A stretch of DNA of 16,802 bases from Conexibacter sp. (GTDB taxonomy: Bacteria > Actinomycetota > Thermoleophilia > Solirubrobacterales > Solirubrobacteraceae), in contig JAOPZP010000361.1 of the NCBI GenBank assembly GCA_025964055.1, positions 1 through 16,802 of the forward strand, read 5' to 3'. Below, in pieces: positions 1 to 6,440 of the stretch. Position 1 is the stretch's first letter; every line of letters begins with the position of its first letter. The position numbers were made by a program, and so were the translations under genes. The notes beneath the pieces were generated by a model. The model was given only the letters and a program-made list of their open reading frames with translations, was not told the DNA's origin and ran no database searches.

Positions 1-1
1 T

Positions 2-241
2 TCGGTGCGGCCCGCGCTGCGGCGCGGGCTGGCCGAGCGCCGGGCGGCCACCGCGATGTCCGCCGACGAGTTCGTGGCGCGCGTCGCCGTGAGCATGGGC
101 GTCGACCGTGACGTGGCCGAGCGCCACGTCCGCACCGTGTTCGCGGTGCTCCGGGAGGCGCTCTCGGAGGACGAGTGGGAGGACCTGGAGGCCCAGCTCT
201 CGCGCGACTACGAGCCGCTGCTCGCGCTCGGCGCCCGCTGA
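2..241 (+). CDS. DUF2267-type protein, C-terminal part (5' end cut by window edge)
   Basis: The frame is open to the left edge and stops with TGA at 239-241, so only the C-terminal part is visible. A GTG at 5 would give a 78-residue protein, but its first ~18 residues are Arg/Ala-rich and unlike a natural N-terminus, so the true start is probably upstream. From about MSADEFVARVA onward it reads like a DUF2267 repeat: a helix ending in GVDRDVAERHV, a second helix of the TVFAVLREAL type, then EDLEAQLSRDYEPLL. DUF2267 proteins are small helical proteins of unknown biochemical role, usually ~130 residues. There is no link to motility beyond being next to motA, and the sigma-28-type promoter at 267-293 separates the two. 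The family call is moderately safe; the function is unknown. Confidence 0.65.
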   Translation, partial: SVRPALRRGLAERRAATAMSADEFVARVAVSMGVDRDVAERHVRTVFAVLREALSEDEWEDLEAQLSRDYEPLLALGAR

Positions 242-266
242 GGCGTCCGCGGATCCGACCGCCGCC

Positions 267-293
267 TGAAGATCGACGGTCTGCCGCCGATCA
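267..293 (+). promoter_or_regulatory. sigma-28-type promoter of motA
   Basis: TGAAG at 267-271, a 14-nt spacer, then GCCGATCA at 286-293. This matches the sigma-28/SigD flagellar promoter class (TAAAG, ~14 nt, GCCGATAA) and four other sites in this window. The -10 element overlaps the upstream ATG at 293, so that ATG cannot be the motA start. Transcription would begin about 300, only a few bases before ATG 308. Confidence 0.7.
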
Positions 294-307
294 TGGGAGA
301 GATCCCC

Positions 308-1120
308 ATGAAGGCTGCAACCGCAATCGGCATCGTCGTCGCCGCCCTCGGCATCCTGGGTGGCGCCGTCATGGAAGGCACCAGCCCGGCCGCCTTCATC
401 AACATCCCGGCGATCGTGATCATCTTCTCCGGCACCGGGGGAGCCACGCTGGCTGCGGTCGGGATGGAGCGGATGAAGCTGATCCCCGGCCTCTACAAGA
501 AGGCCTTCTCCTCAGAGCCGGCCGACCTGGCCGGCCGCGTGGGGGAGATGGTCGGCTTCGCCGAGCGGGCGCGCAAGGACGGGCTCCTGGCGCTCGAGAG
601 CGAGGTCGAGGCGATCGACGACGCCTTCACGCGCAAGGGCCTGCAGCTGGTCGTCGACGGCACGGACCCCGACATGCTGCGGGAGATCCTCGAGACCGAG
701 ATGGACGCGATGCACGCCCGCCACAAGGCGGGCGCCGAGGTGTTCAAGTCCGCCGGCGGGTTCTCGCCGACCATCGGCATCATCGGCACCGTCATGGGCC
801 TGGTGCACGTGCTGGAGAACCTCTCCAACCCGGCCATCCTCGGCCCGGCGATCTCCGGCGCCTTCATCGCCACGCTGCTCGGCGTCGGCATGGCCAACGT
901 CGTCTTCCTCCCCGTCGCGAGCCGCCTGAAGGCGCTCAGCGAGGAGGAGATGGAGGAGCGGACGCTCCTGCTCGAGGGGATCCTCTCGATCCAGGCCGGC
1001 GACAACCCCCGGGTCGTCGCCGAGAAGCTGATGAGCTTCGTCCCGCCCGGCGAGCGCGAGCGCGCCGCCGAGCCCAAGGCCGAGGGCCTCAAGGGCGCTC
1101 CCGAGCCCGCGGTGGCCTAG
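308..1120 (+). CDS. motA: Flagellar motor stator protein MotA
   Basis: MotA is the four-helix membrane subunit of the stator; with MotB it conducts ions and pushes the rotor. I choose ATG 308 (270 aa, start MKAATAIGIV) over ATG 293 because 293 lies inside the promoter -10 element and GGAGAG at 296-301 is well placed for 308. Visible hallmarks are an N-terminal helix followed by MEGTSPAAFIN, a second helix ending SGTGGATLAAVG, a cytoplasmic loop with ARKDGLLALES carrying the rotor-contacting Arg and Glu of the family, and the late pair of helices with the conserved prolines in GFSPTIGIIGTVMGL and FLPVASRLK. Length is normal. The gene ends two bases before motB. Very confident. Confidence 0.96.
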   Translation: MKAATAIGIVVAALGILGGAVMEGTSPAAFINIPAIVIIFSGTGGATLAAVGMERMKLIPGLYKKAFSSEPADLAGRVGEMVGFAERARKDGLLALESEVEAIDDAFTRKGLQLVVDGTDPDMLREILETEMDAMHARHKAGAEVFKSAGGFSPTIGIIGTVMGLVHVLENLSNPAILGPAISGAFIATLLGVGMANVVFLPVASRLKALSEEEMEERTLLLEGILSIQAGDNPRVVAEKLMSFVPPGERERAAEPKAEGLKGAPEPAVA

Positions 1121-1122
1121 CC

Positions 1123-2034
1123 GTGGCGCGCGGCCGCAGGCGCCGGGGCGGCGAGGAGGAGTCCGAGACCGACGAGCGCTGGCTGCTCACCTACGCCGAC
1201 ATGATCACGCTGCTGATGGCGCTGTTCATGGTGCTGTTCTCGATCTCGTCGGTCAACACGTCGAAGTTCGAGGGCCTCCAGCACTCGCTGCAGGAGGCCT
1301 TCTCCGGCAAGGTCATGACCGGCGGCAAGTCGATCATGGAGGCCGGCGGCGCCTCCGACGTCGTCACGCCGTCCTCGGCGCCGCCGCTGTCGAACCTGCA
1401 GCCCTACGTGGCCGGGGCGACGCCCAAGCCGTCGCCCAAGCCGTCGTCCAAGCAGACGGCGACCGAGGCCGCCGCCGCCAAGGCCGCCGAGCAGGACCAG
1501 TTCCGCAAGCTCAAGCAGAAGCTCGACAGCGCCGCGGCGGCCAAGGGCCTCTCGAGCAAGATCAAGACCACGATCACCGACGAGGGTCTCGTGATCCGGC
1601 TGCTGACCGACGACCTGCTGTTCGACAGCGGCGCGGCCACCGTCCGCCCGGACTCGCTGCCGCTGCTCAAGCAGGTCGCGCGGCTGCTGGCCACGCAGTC
1701 CGGCCACCAGCTCATCGTCTCGGGCAACACCGACTCGCAGCCGATCGCCAGCGGCCAGTTCCCCGACAACCTCGCGCTGTCGACCGATCGCGCCGCGTCG
1801 ATCGTCCGCACGTTCACCGCCGACGGCATCCCGCAGGAGCGCATGACCGCCGCGGGCCGGGGTGCGTCGCATCCCATCGCCCCGAACACGACCGCCGGCG
1901 GCCGCAGCCTCAACCGCCGCGTCGAGATCCTCGTGCCGCGCGTGGTCCCCGCCACGGACGCCGCCGCCTCCAGCTCCGCCGGTCCCGGGCCGACCATCCC
2001 GTCCATCAAGCCCGACTTCTCCAAGACCCCATGA
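1123..2034 (+). CDS. motB: Flagellar motor stator protein MotB
   Basis: MotB pairs with MotA and anchors the stator to peptidoglycan. It starts at GTG 1123, two bases after the motA stop, and has 303 residues; the frame is open upstream but only as motA shadow. A short basic-acidic cytoplasmic tail leads to WLLTYADMITLLMALFMVLF; Asp26 in YADM is the ion-binding aspartate. Residues ~95-135 form a Pro/Ser/Lys/Ala-rich linker. Residues ~155-285 are the OmpA-like peptidoglycan-binding domain, with LLFDSGAATVRPDSL, GNTDSQPI, the LALSTDRAASIV helix and LNRRVEILV. The DERWLLTYADM context resembles proton-type MotB more than sodium-type MotS/PomB, but that is a tentative reading. The end overlaps fliL (ATGATG), indicating translational coupling. 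Confidence 0.95.
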   Translation: MARGRRRRGGEEESETDERWLLTYADMITLLMALFMVLFSISSVNTSKFEGLQHSLQEAFSGKVMTGGKSIMEAGGASDVVTPSSAPPLSNLQPYVAGATPKPSPKPSSKQTATEAAAAKAAEQDQFRKLKQKLDSAAAAKGLSSKIKTTITDEGLVIRLLTDDLLFDSGAATVRPDSLPLLKQVARLLATQSGHQLIVSGNTDSQPIASGQFPDNLALSTDRAASIVRTFTADGIPQERMTAAGRGASHPIAPNTTAGGRSLNRRVEILVPRVVPATDAAASSSAGPGPTIPSIKPDFSKTP

Positions 2035-2477
2035 TGTCCAAGCTCAAGATCGTCCTCCCCGTCCTGCTCGTCCTGCTCGGAGGGGTCTACAAGTTCGTCC
2101 TCGCCAAGCCGGCACCGGTGCACAAGCCCAAGATCGCCGGGGAGGTCTACATCCTGCAGAAGGACTTCCTCATCAACCTCAAGGGCGGGCGCTTCGCGAA
2201 GCTCAACGCGGCGCTGGTCCTCAAGGAGGGCTACCTCGCGGCCCCGGCCGCCGGCGGGCACTCCGCGCCCTCCGCACCGCCCACGGGCTACGGCGTCATG
2301 CCCCAGGAGGCGGTCATCCGCTCGATCATCACCGACACCCTCACCGACATGAGCGCGACGCGCCTGCAGCGGGAGAAGTCGCGGCTGAAGGTGCAGGCCG
2401 CGATCCTCAAGCGCATCAACACGCAGACCGACGTGGAAGCCGAGGACGTCCTGTTCACGGACGTCGCGATCCAGTAA
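2031..2477 (+). CDS. fliL: Flagellar basal body-associated protein FliL
   Basis: FliL is a single-pass inner-membrane protein that surrounds and supports the stator. The 148-residue product starts MMSKLK; either ATG 2031 or 2034 could be used, and both overlap the motB stop. One transmembrane helix lies at ~6-24 (IVLPVLLVLLGG), followed by a periplasmic/external domain with the family pattern EVYILQKDFLINLKGGRFAKLNAALVL and a C-terminal helix-strand segment (IRSIITDTLTDMS ... AAILKRINTQ ... VLFTDVAIQ). Length and domain order are typical. A small Ala/Gly/Pro-rich insert (APAAGGHSAPSAPP) interrupts the domain. Its position after motAB and before fliN fits a stator/switch operon. Confidence 0.92.
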   Translation: MMSKLKIVLPVLLVLLGGVYKFVLAKPAPVHKPKIAGEVYILQKDFLINLKGGRFAKLNAALVLKEGYLAAPAAGGHSAPSAPPTGYGVMPQEAVIRSIITDTLTDMSATRLQREKSRLKVQAAILKRINTQTDVEAEDVLFTDVAIQ

Positions 2478-2499
2478 GGCCGATCAGGAGCCCCTTGTC

Positions 2500-2874
2500 A
2501 TGACCGACGTCGAGTTCAACCCCCTTCCCGACGATCCGAGCGCGGGCGCCGGCCACGGGGCCGACGCCGACCTCACGCGCCTCACGGACGTCACCGTCGA
2601 GCTGACCGTGGAGGTCGGCCGCACCCACATGTCGCTGGGCGAGACCATGAGCCTGGGCCAGGGCTCGGTCGTCACGCTGGACCGCCTGGCCGACAAGCCC
2701 GTCGACCTGCTGGTCAACGGGCGGCCGATCGCCCGCGGCGAGGTCGTCGTCATCGACGAGCAGTTCGGGCTGCGCATCACCGAGGTCATGGGCGCCGAGC
2801 CCGGCACCGCCGTCGCCCCGGTGACCTTCGCGCCGGACGCCATCGGCGACCCGGCCTTGGACCAGGCGGCCTGA
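2500..2874 (+). CDS. fliN: Flagellar motor switch protein FliN
   Basis: FliN is the bottom component of the cytoplasmic C-ring that sets rotation direction and receives export cargo. The 124-residue protein starts at ATG 2500, with GGAG at 2487-2490. Residues ~25-98 are one SpoA/FliN domain: LTRLTDVTVELTVEVGRTHM, then LGQGSVVTLDRLADKPVDLLVNGRPIARGEVVVIDEQFGLRITEVM. This is the short enterobacterial-type FliN, not the FliY form with an N-terminal CheC phosphatase module. The N-terminal 24 residues are acidic and low-complexity, and ~25 C-terminal residues (Ala/Pro-rich) extend past the domain. fliM, commonly just upstream, is not present here. Confidence 0.93.
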   Translation: MTDVEFNPLPDDPSAGAGHGADADLTRLTDVTVELTVEVGRTHMSLGETMSLGQGSVVTLDRLADKPVDLLVNGRPIARGEVVVIDEQFGLRITEVMGAEPGTAVAPVTFAPDAIGDPALDQAA

Positions 2875-2890
2875 GCAACCTCGGGCCGGC

Positions 2891-2950
2891 GAGCGAGCCC
2901 CTGGGCGAGCTCGCTCAAGCCGAACCTCGCCCTCTGGGCGAGCGTTCGGC
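2891..2950 (+). terminator. Tandem hairpins after fliN, likely terminator/attenuator
   Basis: Two hairpins follow fliN. The first pairs 2891-2898 with 2909-2916 (8 bp, 10-nt loop). The second is very strong: 2919-2925 pairs with 2944-2950 and 2926-2932 pairs with 2936-2942, giving 14 bp with one bulged base and a TCT loop. No T-run follows, as is common in high-GC genomes. The segment 2926-2932 can pair equally with 2903-2909 or 2936-2942, so alternative folds exist. Confidence 0.6.
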
Positions 2951-2985
2951 CACGGACGTCTAGAACGGTCGTCCAGATCCGTCCC

Positions 2986-3012
2986 TCAAGTCCCCCCGCC
3001 GTAGGCCGATCT
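2986..3012 (+). promoter_or_regulatory. sigma-28-type promoter of fliO export-gate operon
   Basis: TCAAG at 2986-2990, a 14-nt spacer, then GCCGATCT at 3005-3012. It matches the other four sites in the window and lies in a gene-free gap just after a strong terminator-like hairpin. Expected transcription start is near 3019, leaving ~40 nt before the fliO GTG. Confidence 0.65.
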
Positions 3013-3058
3013 AAGGGTCTGGCTGGTCGCCCCTCCCGACCTACCGGTTCCCTCCACA

Positions 3059-3625
3059 GTGAAGCCACATCGTGCCCTCACGGCCGCTCTCGCGGTCGCA
3101 CCCCTCTGCGTCCTCCTGGCGCCGGCCACCGTGCTGGCCGCCGGCAGCGACCCCTACGGCGAGAAGCGCGCCCTGAACCTGCCGGCCGACTCGGCCGCGC
3201 ACACCGCCAACGTGGGCGGCAGCGGCAGCGGATCGCTGGCCCGGACCTTCATCGGCCTGGCCGTCGTCGTGGCCGTCATCTACGGCCTGACCTGGGTCCT
3301 GCGGCAGATGAAGAAGTCGTCGTCGGACGACATGCGGGCCATGGGCTTCGGCCTGAGCACCGAGGCGAGCATGCCGCTCGGCCCGGGTCGCTCGGTCCAC
3401 CTCATCCGCGCCGGCCGCGAGCTGGTCCTGGTCGGCAGCGCCGAGCACGGCATCGTGCCGATCCGGACCTACACCGAGGACGAGGCGCAGGCGCTCGGCC
3501 TCCTCGCCGACCCGGAGCTGGACCCCGGCGACGACGACGCGCCGCGCGGCACCGGCCCCGCCGACCGCGTCCGCTACGCCCTCGGCGACACGCTCGACCG
3601 CCTCCGGCAGCGGACCGCGCGATGA
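3059..3625 (+). CDS. fliO: Flagellar biosynthesis protein FliO
   Basis: FliO is a small membrane protein that helps assemble the FliP ring of the flagellar export gate. GTG 3059 gives 188 residues; there is no clear Shine-Dalgarno, but this start gives a plausible signal peptide (KPHR, hydrophobic 6-26, ATVLAAG). A second transmembrane segment at ~62-81 (RTFIGLAVVVAVIYGLTWVL) is followed by a basic cytoplasmic edge (RQMKKSSS) and the FliO-type small domain: STEASMPLGPGRSVHLIRAGRELVLVGSAEHGIVPI. The tail is acidic then basic. It is the first gene of the fliOPQR-flhBA series and its stop overlaps the fliP ATG. Sequence conservation in FliO is generally low, so the call rests on domain layout plus context. 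Confidence 0.88.
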   Translation: MKPHRALTAALAVAPLCVLLAPATVLAAGSDPYGEKRALNLPADSAAHTANVGGSGSGSLARTFIGLAVVVAVIYGLTWVLRQMKKSSSDDMRAMGFGLSTEASMPLGPGRSVHLIRAGRELVLVGSAEHGIVPIRTYTEDEAQALGLLADPELDPGDDDAPRGTGPADRVRYALGDTLDRLRQRTAR

Positions 3626-4281
3626 TCCTCGCCGCGACCAACGGCCTCAGCACCGACGGCAGCAACGCCGTCCAGCTGCTGATCCTCGTCGGGGCCGTGA
3701 CGCTGATCCCGGCGCTGCTGTTCTGCGTCACCGGCTTCACGCGCATCCTGGTCGTGCTCGGCTTCATCCGCACCGGCCTGGGCACGCCGACCGCGCCGCC
3801 CAACCAGGTGCTGGTCGGGATCGCGCTGTTCCTCACCCTCTTCGTGATGGCCCCGACCTTCACCAAGGTCAAGACCGACGCCATCGACCCGCTGGCCAAG
3901 AACCAGATCTCGCAGGCCGAGGCGTTCAAGCGCGGCCAGCTGCCGCTGCGCGAGTTCATGTTCCGCCAGACGCGGACCAAGGACCTCGCGCTGTTCGTGA
4001 AGCTCTCGAAGCTGAAGCGCCCGCAGACGCGCGCCGACGTCCCGACCTACGTCCTGATCCCGGCGTTCATCATCTCCGAGCTCAAGACGGCGTTCCAGAT
4101 CGGGTTCCTGATCTTCCTGCCGTTCCTCGTCATCGACCTGGTGGTCAGCTCCACCCTCATGTCCATGGGGATGATGATGCTGCCCCCGGTCTTCATCTCC
4201 CTCCCGTTCAAGATCCTGCTCTTCGTCCTCGTCGACGGCTGGGATCTCGTCACCCAATCGCTCGTGGAGTCCTTTCACTGA
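3622..4281 (+). CDS. fliP: Flagellar export gate protein FliP
   Basis: FliP forms the pentameric core of the FliPQR export pore. The 219-residue product starts at ATG 3622 inside the fliO stop. It lacks a cleavable signal peptide of the enterobacterial kind, similar in length to the short Gram-positive forms. Diagnostic stretches are LLILVGAVTLIPALLFCVTGFTRILVVLGFIRTGLGTPTAPPNQVL at the N-terminus, PLREFMFRQT in the middle, and PAFIISELKTAFQIGFLIFLPFLVIDLVVSSTLMSMGMMMLPP and the closing ISLPFKILLFVLVDGW helix. Four membrane segments are expected. It overlaps fliQ by one base. Confidence 0.97.
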   Translation: MILAATNGLSTDGSNAVQLLILVGAVTLIPALLFCVTGFTRILVVLGFIRTGLGTPTAPPNQVLVGIALFLTLFVMAPTFTKVKTDAIDPLAKNQISQAEAFKRGQLPLREFMFRQTRTKDLALFVKLSKLKRPQTRADVPTYVLIPAFIISELKTAFQIGFLIFLPFLVIDLVVSSTLMSMGMMMLPPVFISLPFKILLFVLVDGWDLVTQSLVESFH

Positions 4282-4550
4282 TGAACCAGGACGTCGTCGT
4301 CTCCCTCGCGACCCAGGCCATGAGCCTGGCGCTGAAGATCTCCCTCCCGCTGCTCGGCGTGGGCCTGCTGGTCGGCGTGCTGATCTCGATCATCCAGGCC
4401 GTCACGCAGATCCAGGAGCAGACCCTGGCCTTCATCCCCAAGGTGCTGGCCATGGCGGCCGTCCTGGTGATCGGCGGCCCGTGGATGCTCAACCAGCTGC
4501 TCTCCTACACGTCCGACCTGTGGACGTCGATCCCGAGCATGGTGGGGTAG
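4281..4550 (+). CDS. fliQ: Flagellar export gate protein FliQ
   Basis: FliQ is the two-helix subunit that wraps the FliP-FliR core of the export gate. The 89-residue protein starts at ATG 4281, sharing one base with the fliP stop. It shows the two long hydrophobic helices of the family, LALKISLPLLGVGLLVGVLISIIQAVTQIQEQTLAFIPK and AMAAVLVIGGPWMLNQLLSYT; the central QIQEQTL turn is characteristic. The length is exactly that of typical FliQ. fliR follows immediately after its stop. Confidence 0.96.
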   Translation: MNQDVVVSLATQAMSLALKISLPLLGVGLLVGVLISIIQAVTQIQEQTLAFIPKVLAMAAVLVIGGPWMLNQLLSYTSDLWTSIPSMVG

Positions 4551-5357
4551 GTGGGACCGCAGCTCCAGACGTCGGCGCAGCAGCTGATCTCGGAGTTCGG
4601 GGCGCAGCGCGTCCTGTCGTTCTTCCTCGTCCTGGCCCGGATCTCGCCGCTGTTCCTGCTGGCCCCGCTGTTCTCGAGCAAGCTGGTGCCGATGCGCGTG
4701 CGCGGGATCTGCGCGATCGGGCTGTCCATCGGCCTGTCGCCGGTCGTCACCGCGGGCCACGCGGCGCTGCCGACCGACGTGCTCGGCATCGGCTCGCTGA
4801 TCGCCAAGGAGCTGCTGATCGGCGCCGCGTTCTCCTACGCCTTGGCCGCGACCTTTGCCGCGCTGGCCGTCGCCGGCTCGCTGCTGGACACCACGATCGG
4901 CTTCTCCTACGGCGGCCTGGTCGACCCGGTCAACGGCAACCAGTCGGCGGTCCTGAGCACCGCGTACTCGATGATCGGGTTGATGGTGTTCATCGCCATC
5001 GGCGGCGACGCCTGGGTCATCAGCGGCCTCGCGCGCACCTACGAGATCGTCGGCCTGCTGGACTACCCGTCGCTCGGGCACCTCGTCGCCGGCACCGGCG
5101 CCGCCTTCGTGCAGATCTTCGCCAGCGCCATCGAGGTCGCCGGCCCGGTGCTCCTCTCGCTGATCCTCACGGACGCCGCCTTCGGGGTCATCACGCGCGT
5201 CGTCCCGTCGCTCAACGTCTTCCAGGTCGGCCTGCCGGCCAAGGTCGTCATCGGCCTCGTGCTCATCGGCGCGACGATGCCGTTCGTCGCCGGCTGGATC
5301 GGCGACCAGCTCCAGGCCGACGTCGGCGCCGCCCTCCAGACGCTCAGGGTGGCGTGA
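4551..5357 (+). CDS. fliR: Flagellar export gate protein FliR
   Basis: FliR completes the FliP5-FliQ4-FliR1 export core. GTG 4551 directly abuts the fliQ stop, giving 268 residues and strong coupling. The sequence is almost entirely hydrophobic helices with family landmarks: FFLVLARISPLFLLAPLFSSKLVPMRVRGICAIGLSIGLSPV, then the Glu-containing IAKELLIGAAFSYALAATFAAL, GSLLDTTIGFSYGGLVDPVNG, LLSLILTDAAFGVITRVVPSLNVFQVGLPAK and a final hydrophobic segment. This order and the LNVFQVGLPAK motif are standard for FliR. It ends three bases before flhB. Confidence 0.96.
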   Translation: MGPQLQTSAQQLISEFGAQRVLSFFLVLARISPLFLLAPLFSSKLVPMRVRGICAIGLSIGLSPVVTAGHAALPTDVLGIGSLIAKELLIGAAFSYALAATFAALAVAGSLLDTTIGFSYGGLVDPVNGNQSAVLSTAYSMIGLMVFIAIGGDAWVISGLARTYEIVGLLDYPSLGHLVAGTGAAFVQIFASAIEVAGPVLLSLILTDAAFGVITRVVPSLNVFQVGLPAKVVIGLVLIGATMPFVAGWIGDQLQADVGAALQTLRVA

Positions 5358-5360
5358 GCC

Positions 5361-6428
5361 GTGTCGCAGTCCGACAAGACCGAGAAGGCCACCCCCAAGC
5401 GCCGCGAGGAGGCGCGCAAGAAGGGGCAGGTCGCCAAGTCCGTGGACCTCACGGGCGCGGTCGTGCTCCTGGCCGGCCTCTTCGCCCTCGGCGCGACGGG
5501 CCCGGCGACCGCGCAGCGCCTCGGCAACGGCGTGCACGACGCGCTGGCGGCCGGCGGCGGGCGCGACCCGGTCACGATCAACACCATCGGCGAGCTGCTG
5601 CTCTCCTCGGGCGGCACTGCCGTCTCGTGCCTGGCCCCCGTCGTCGGCGCCTGCGCGGCGGCGGCGATCATCATCAACGTCGCCCAGGTCGGCATCCGGC
5701 CCAAGACCAAGGCGCTCAAGCCGGACTTCAAGCGGCTGAACCCCAAGCCGGGACTCAAGCGCATCGCCGGCAAGGAGGGTCTCGTCGAGCTGTTCAAGAA
5801 CCTGGTCAAGCTCGGCGTCGTCGGCTGGGTCGTCCTGAGCGCGCTGCTGCCCCACATCGGCGACTACGCCGCGATGGTCGGCATGTCGCCCCTGCAGTTC
5901 GGCGGCGCGATCGCGACGCTCGTCAAGTCGATCGCCAAGCGCGCCGCGTTCGCGTTCCTGCTCATCGGCGTCGTCGACTACATCTACCAGCGCTACAACC
6001 ACGAGAAGTCGCTGAAGATGGAGAAGCAGGAGGTCAAGGACGAGTCCAAGGGCCAGGACCTCCCGGCCGAGGTCAAGGGCGCCATCCGCCAGCGCCAGCG
6101 CGAGCAGGCCCGGGCCCGCATGATGGCCGACGTCCCGACCGCCGACGTCATCGTCACCAACCCCACGCACTTCTCGGTCGCCCTGAAGTACGACGGGCAC
6201 TCGGCCGCCCCGATCGTCATCGCCAAGGGCCAGGACCTGATCGCCCTGCGCATCCGCGAGCTGGCCGCCGAGGCCGGCGTGCCGATCGTGCCCGACCCGC
6301 CGCTGGCGCGGTCGCTGCACGGCTCGGTCGAGGTCGGCCAGCAGATCCCGGAAGAGCTCTTCCAGGCCGTGGCGCAGATCCTGGCCTACGTCTACCGCGT
6401 CGCCGGCCGTCGCCGGCTGGCCGCCTAG
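5361..6428 (+). CDS. flhB: Flagellar export switch protein FlhB
   Basis: FlhB sits beside the export gate and switches cargo from rod/hook to filament after cutting itself. GTG 5361 gives 355 residues. The N-terminus (QSDKTEKATPKRREEARKKGQVAKS) is the usual FlhB lead-in, followed by four membrane segments and a charged linker (residues ~210-255, EKSLKMEKQEVKDESKGQDL). The self-cleavage motif NPTH is intact at residues 267-270, followed by the FlhB C-terminal domain (FSVALKYD ... VPDPPLARSLHGSVEVGQQIPEELFQAVAQILAYVY). Length and motif are typical; substrate switching should therefore be conventional. Confidence 0.97.
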   Translation: MSQSDKTEKATPKRREEARKKGQVAKSVDLTGAVVLLAGLFALGATGPATAQRLGNGVHDALAAGGGRDPVTINTIGELLLSSGGTAVSCLAPVVGACAAAAIIINVAQVGIRPKTKALKPDFKRLNPKPGLKRIAGKEGLVELFKNLVKLGVVGWVVLSALLPHIGDYAAMVGMSPLQFGGAIATLVKSIAKRAAFAFLLIGVVDYIYQRYNHEKSLKMEKQEVKDESKGQDLPAEVKGAIRQRQREQARARMMADVPTADVIVTNPTHFSVALKYDGHSAAPIVIAKGQDLIALRIRELAAEAGVPIVPDPPLARSLHGSVEVGQQIPEELFQAVAQILAYVYRVAGRRRLAA

Positions 6429-6440
6429 GAACCCGAACCG

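Noticed and set aside
293..307. ATG 293 as the motA start
   Set aside because: This ATG overlaps the -10 element of the promoter and has no SD. ATG 308 has GGAGAG upstream and gives the usual MotA N-terminus.
1123..2034. motB frame extended back to 175
   Set aside because: The upstream part is a shadow of motA; the MotB N-terminal pattern begins right after the motA stop.
2479..2486. GCCGATCA upstream of fliN as another sigma-28 promoter
   Set aside because: At 14 or 15 bases upstream there is GACGT or GGACG, not T[C/G]AAG, and the gap from fliL is only 22 bases. Probably chance, with fliN in the motA operon.
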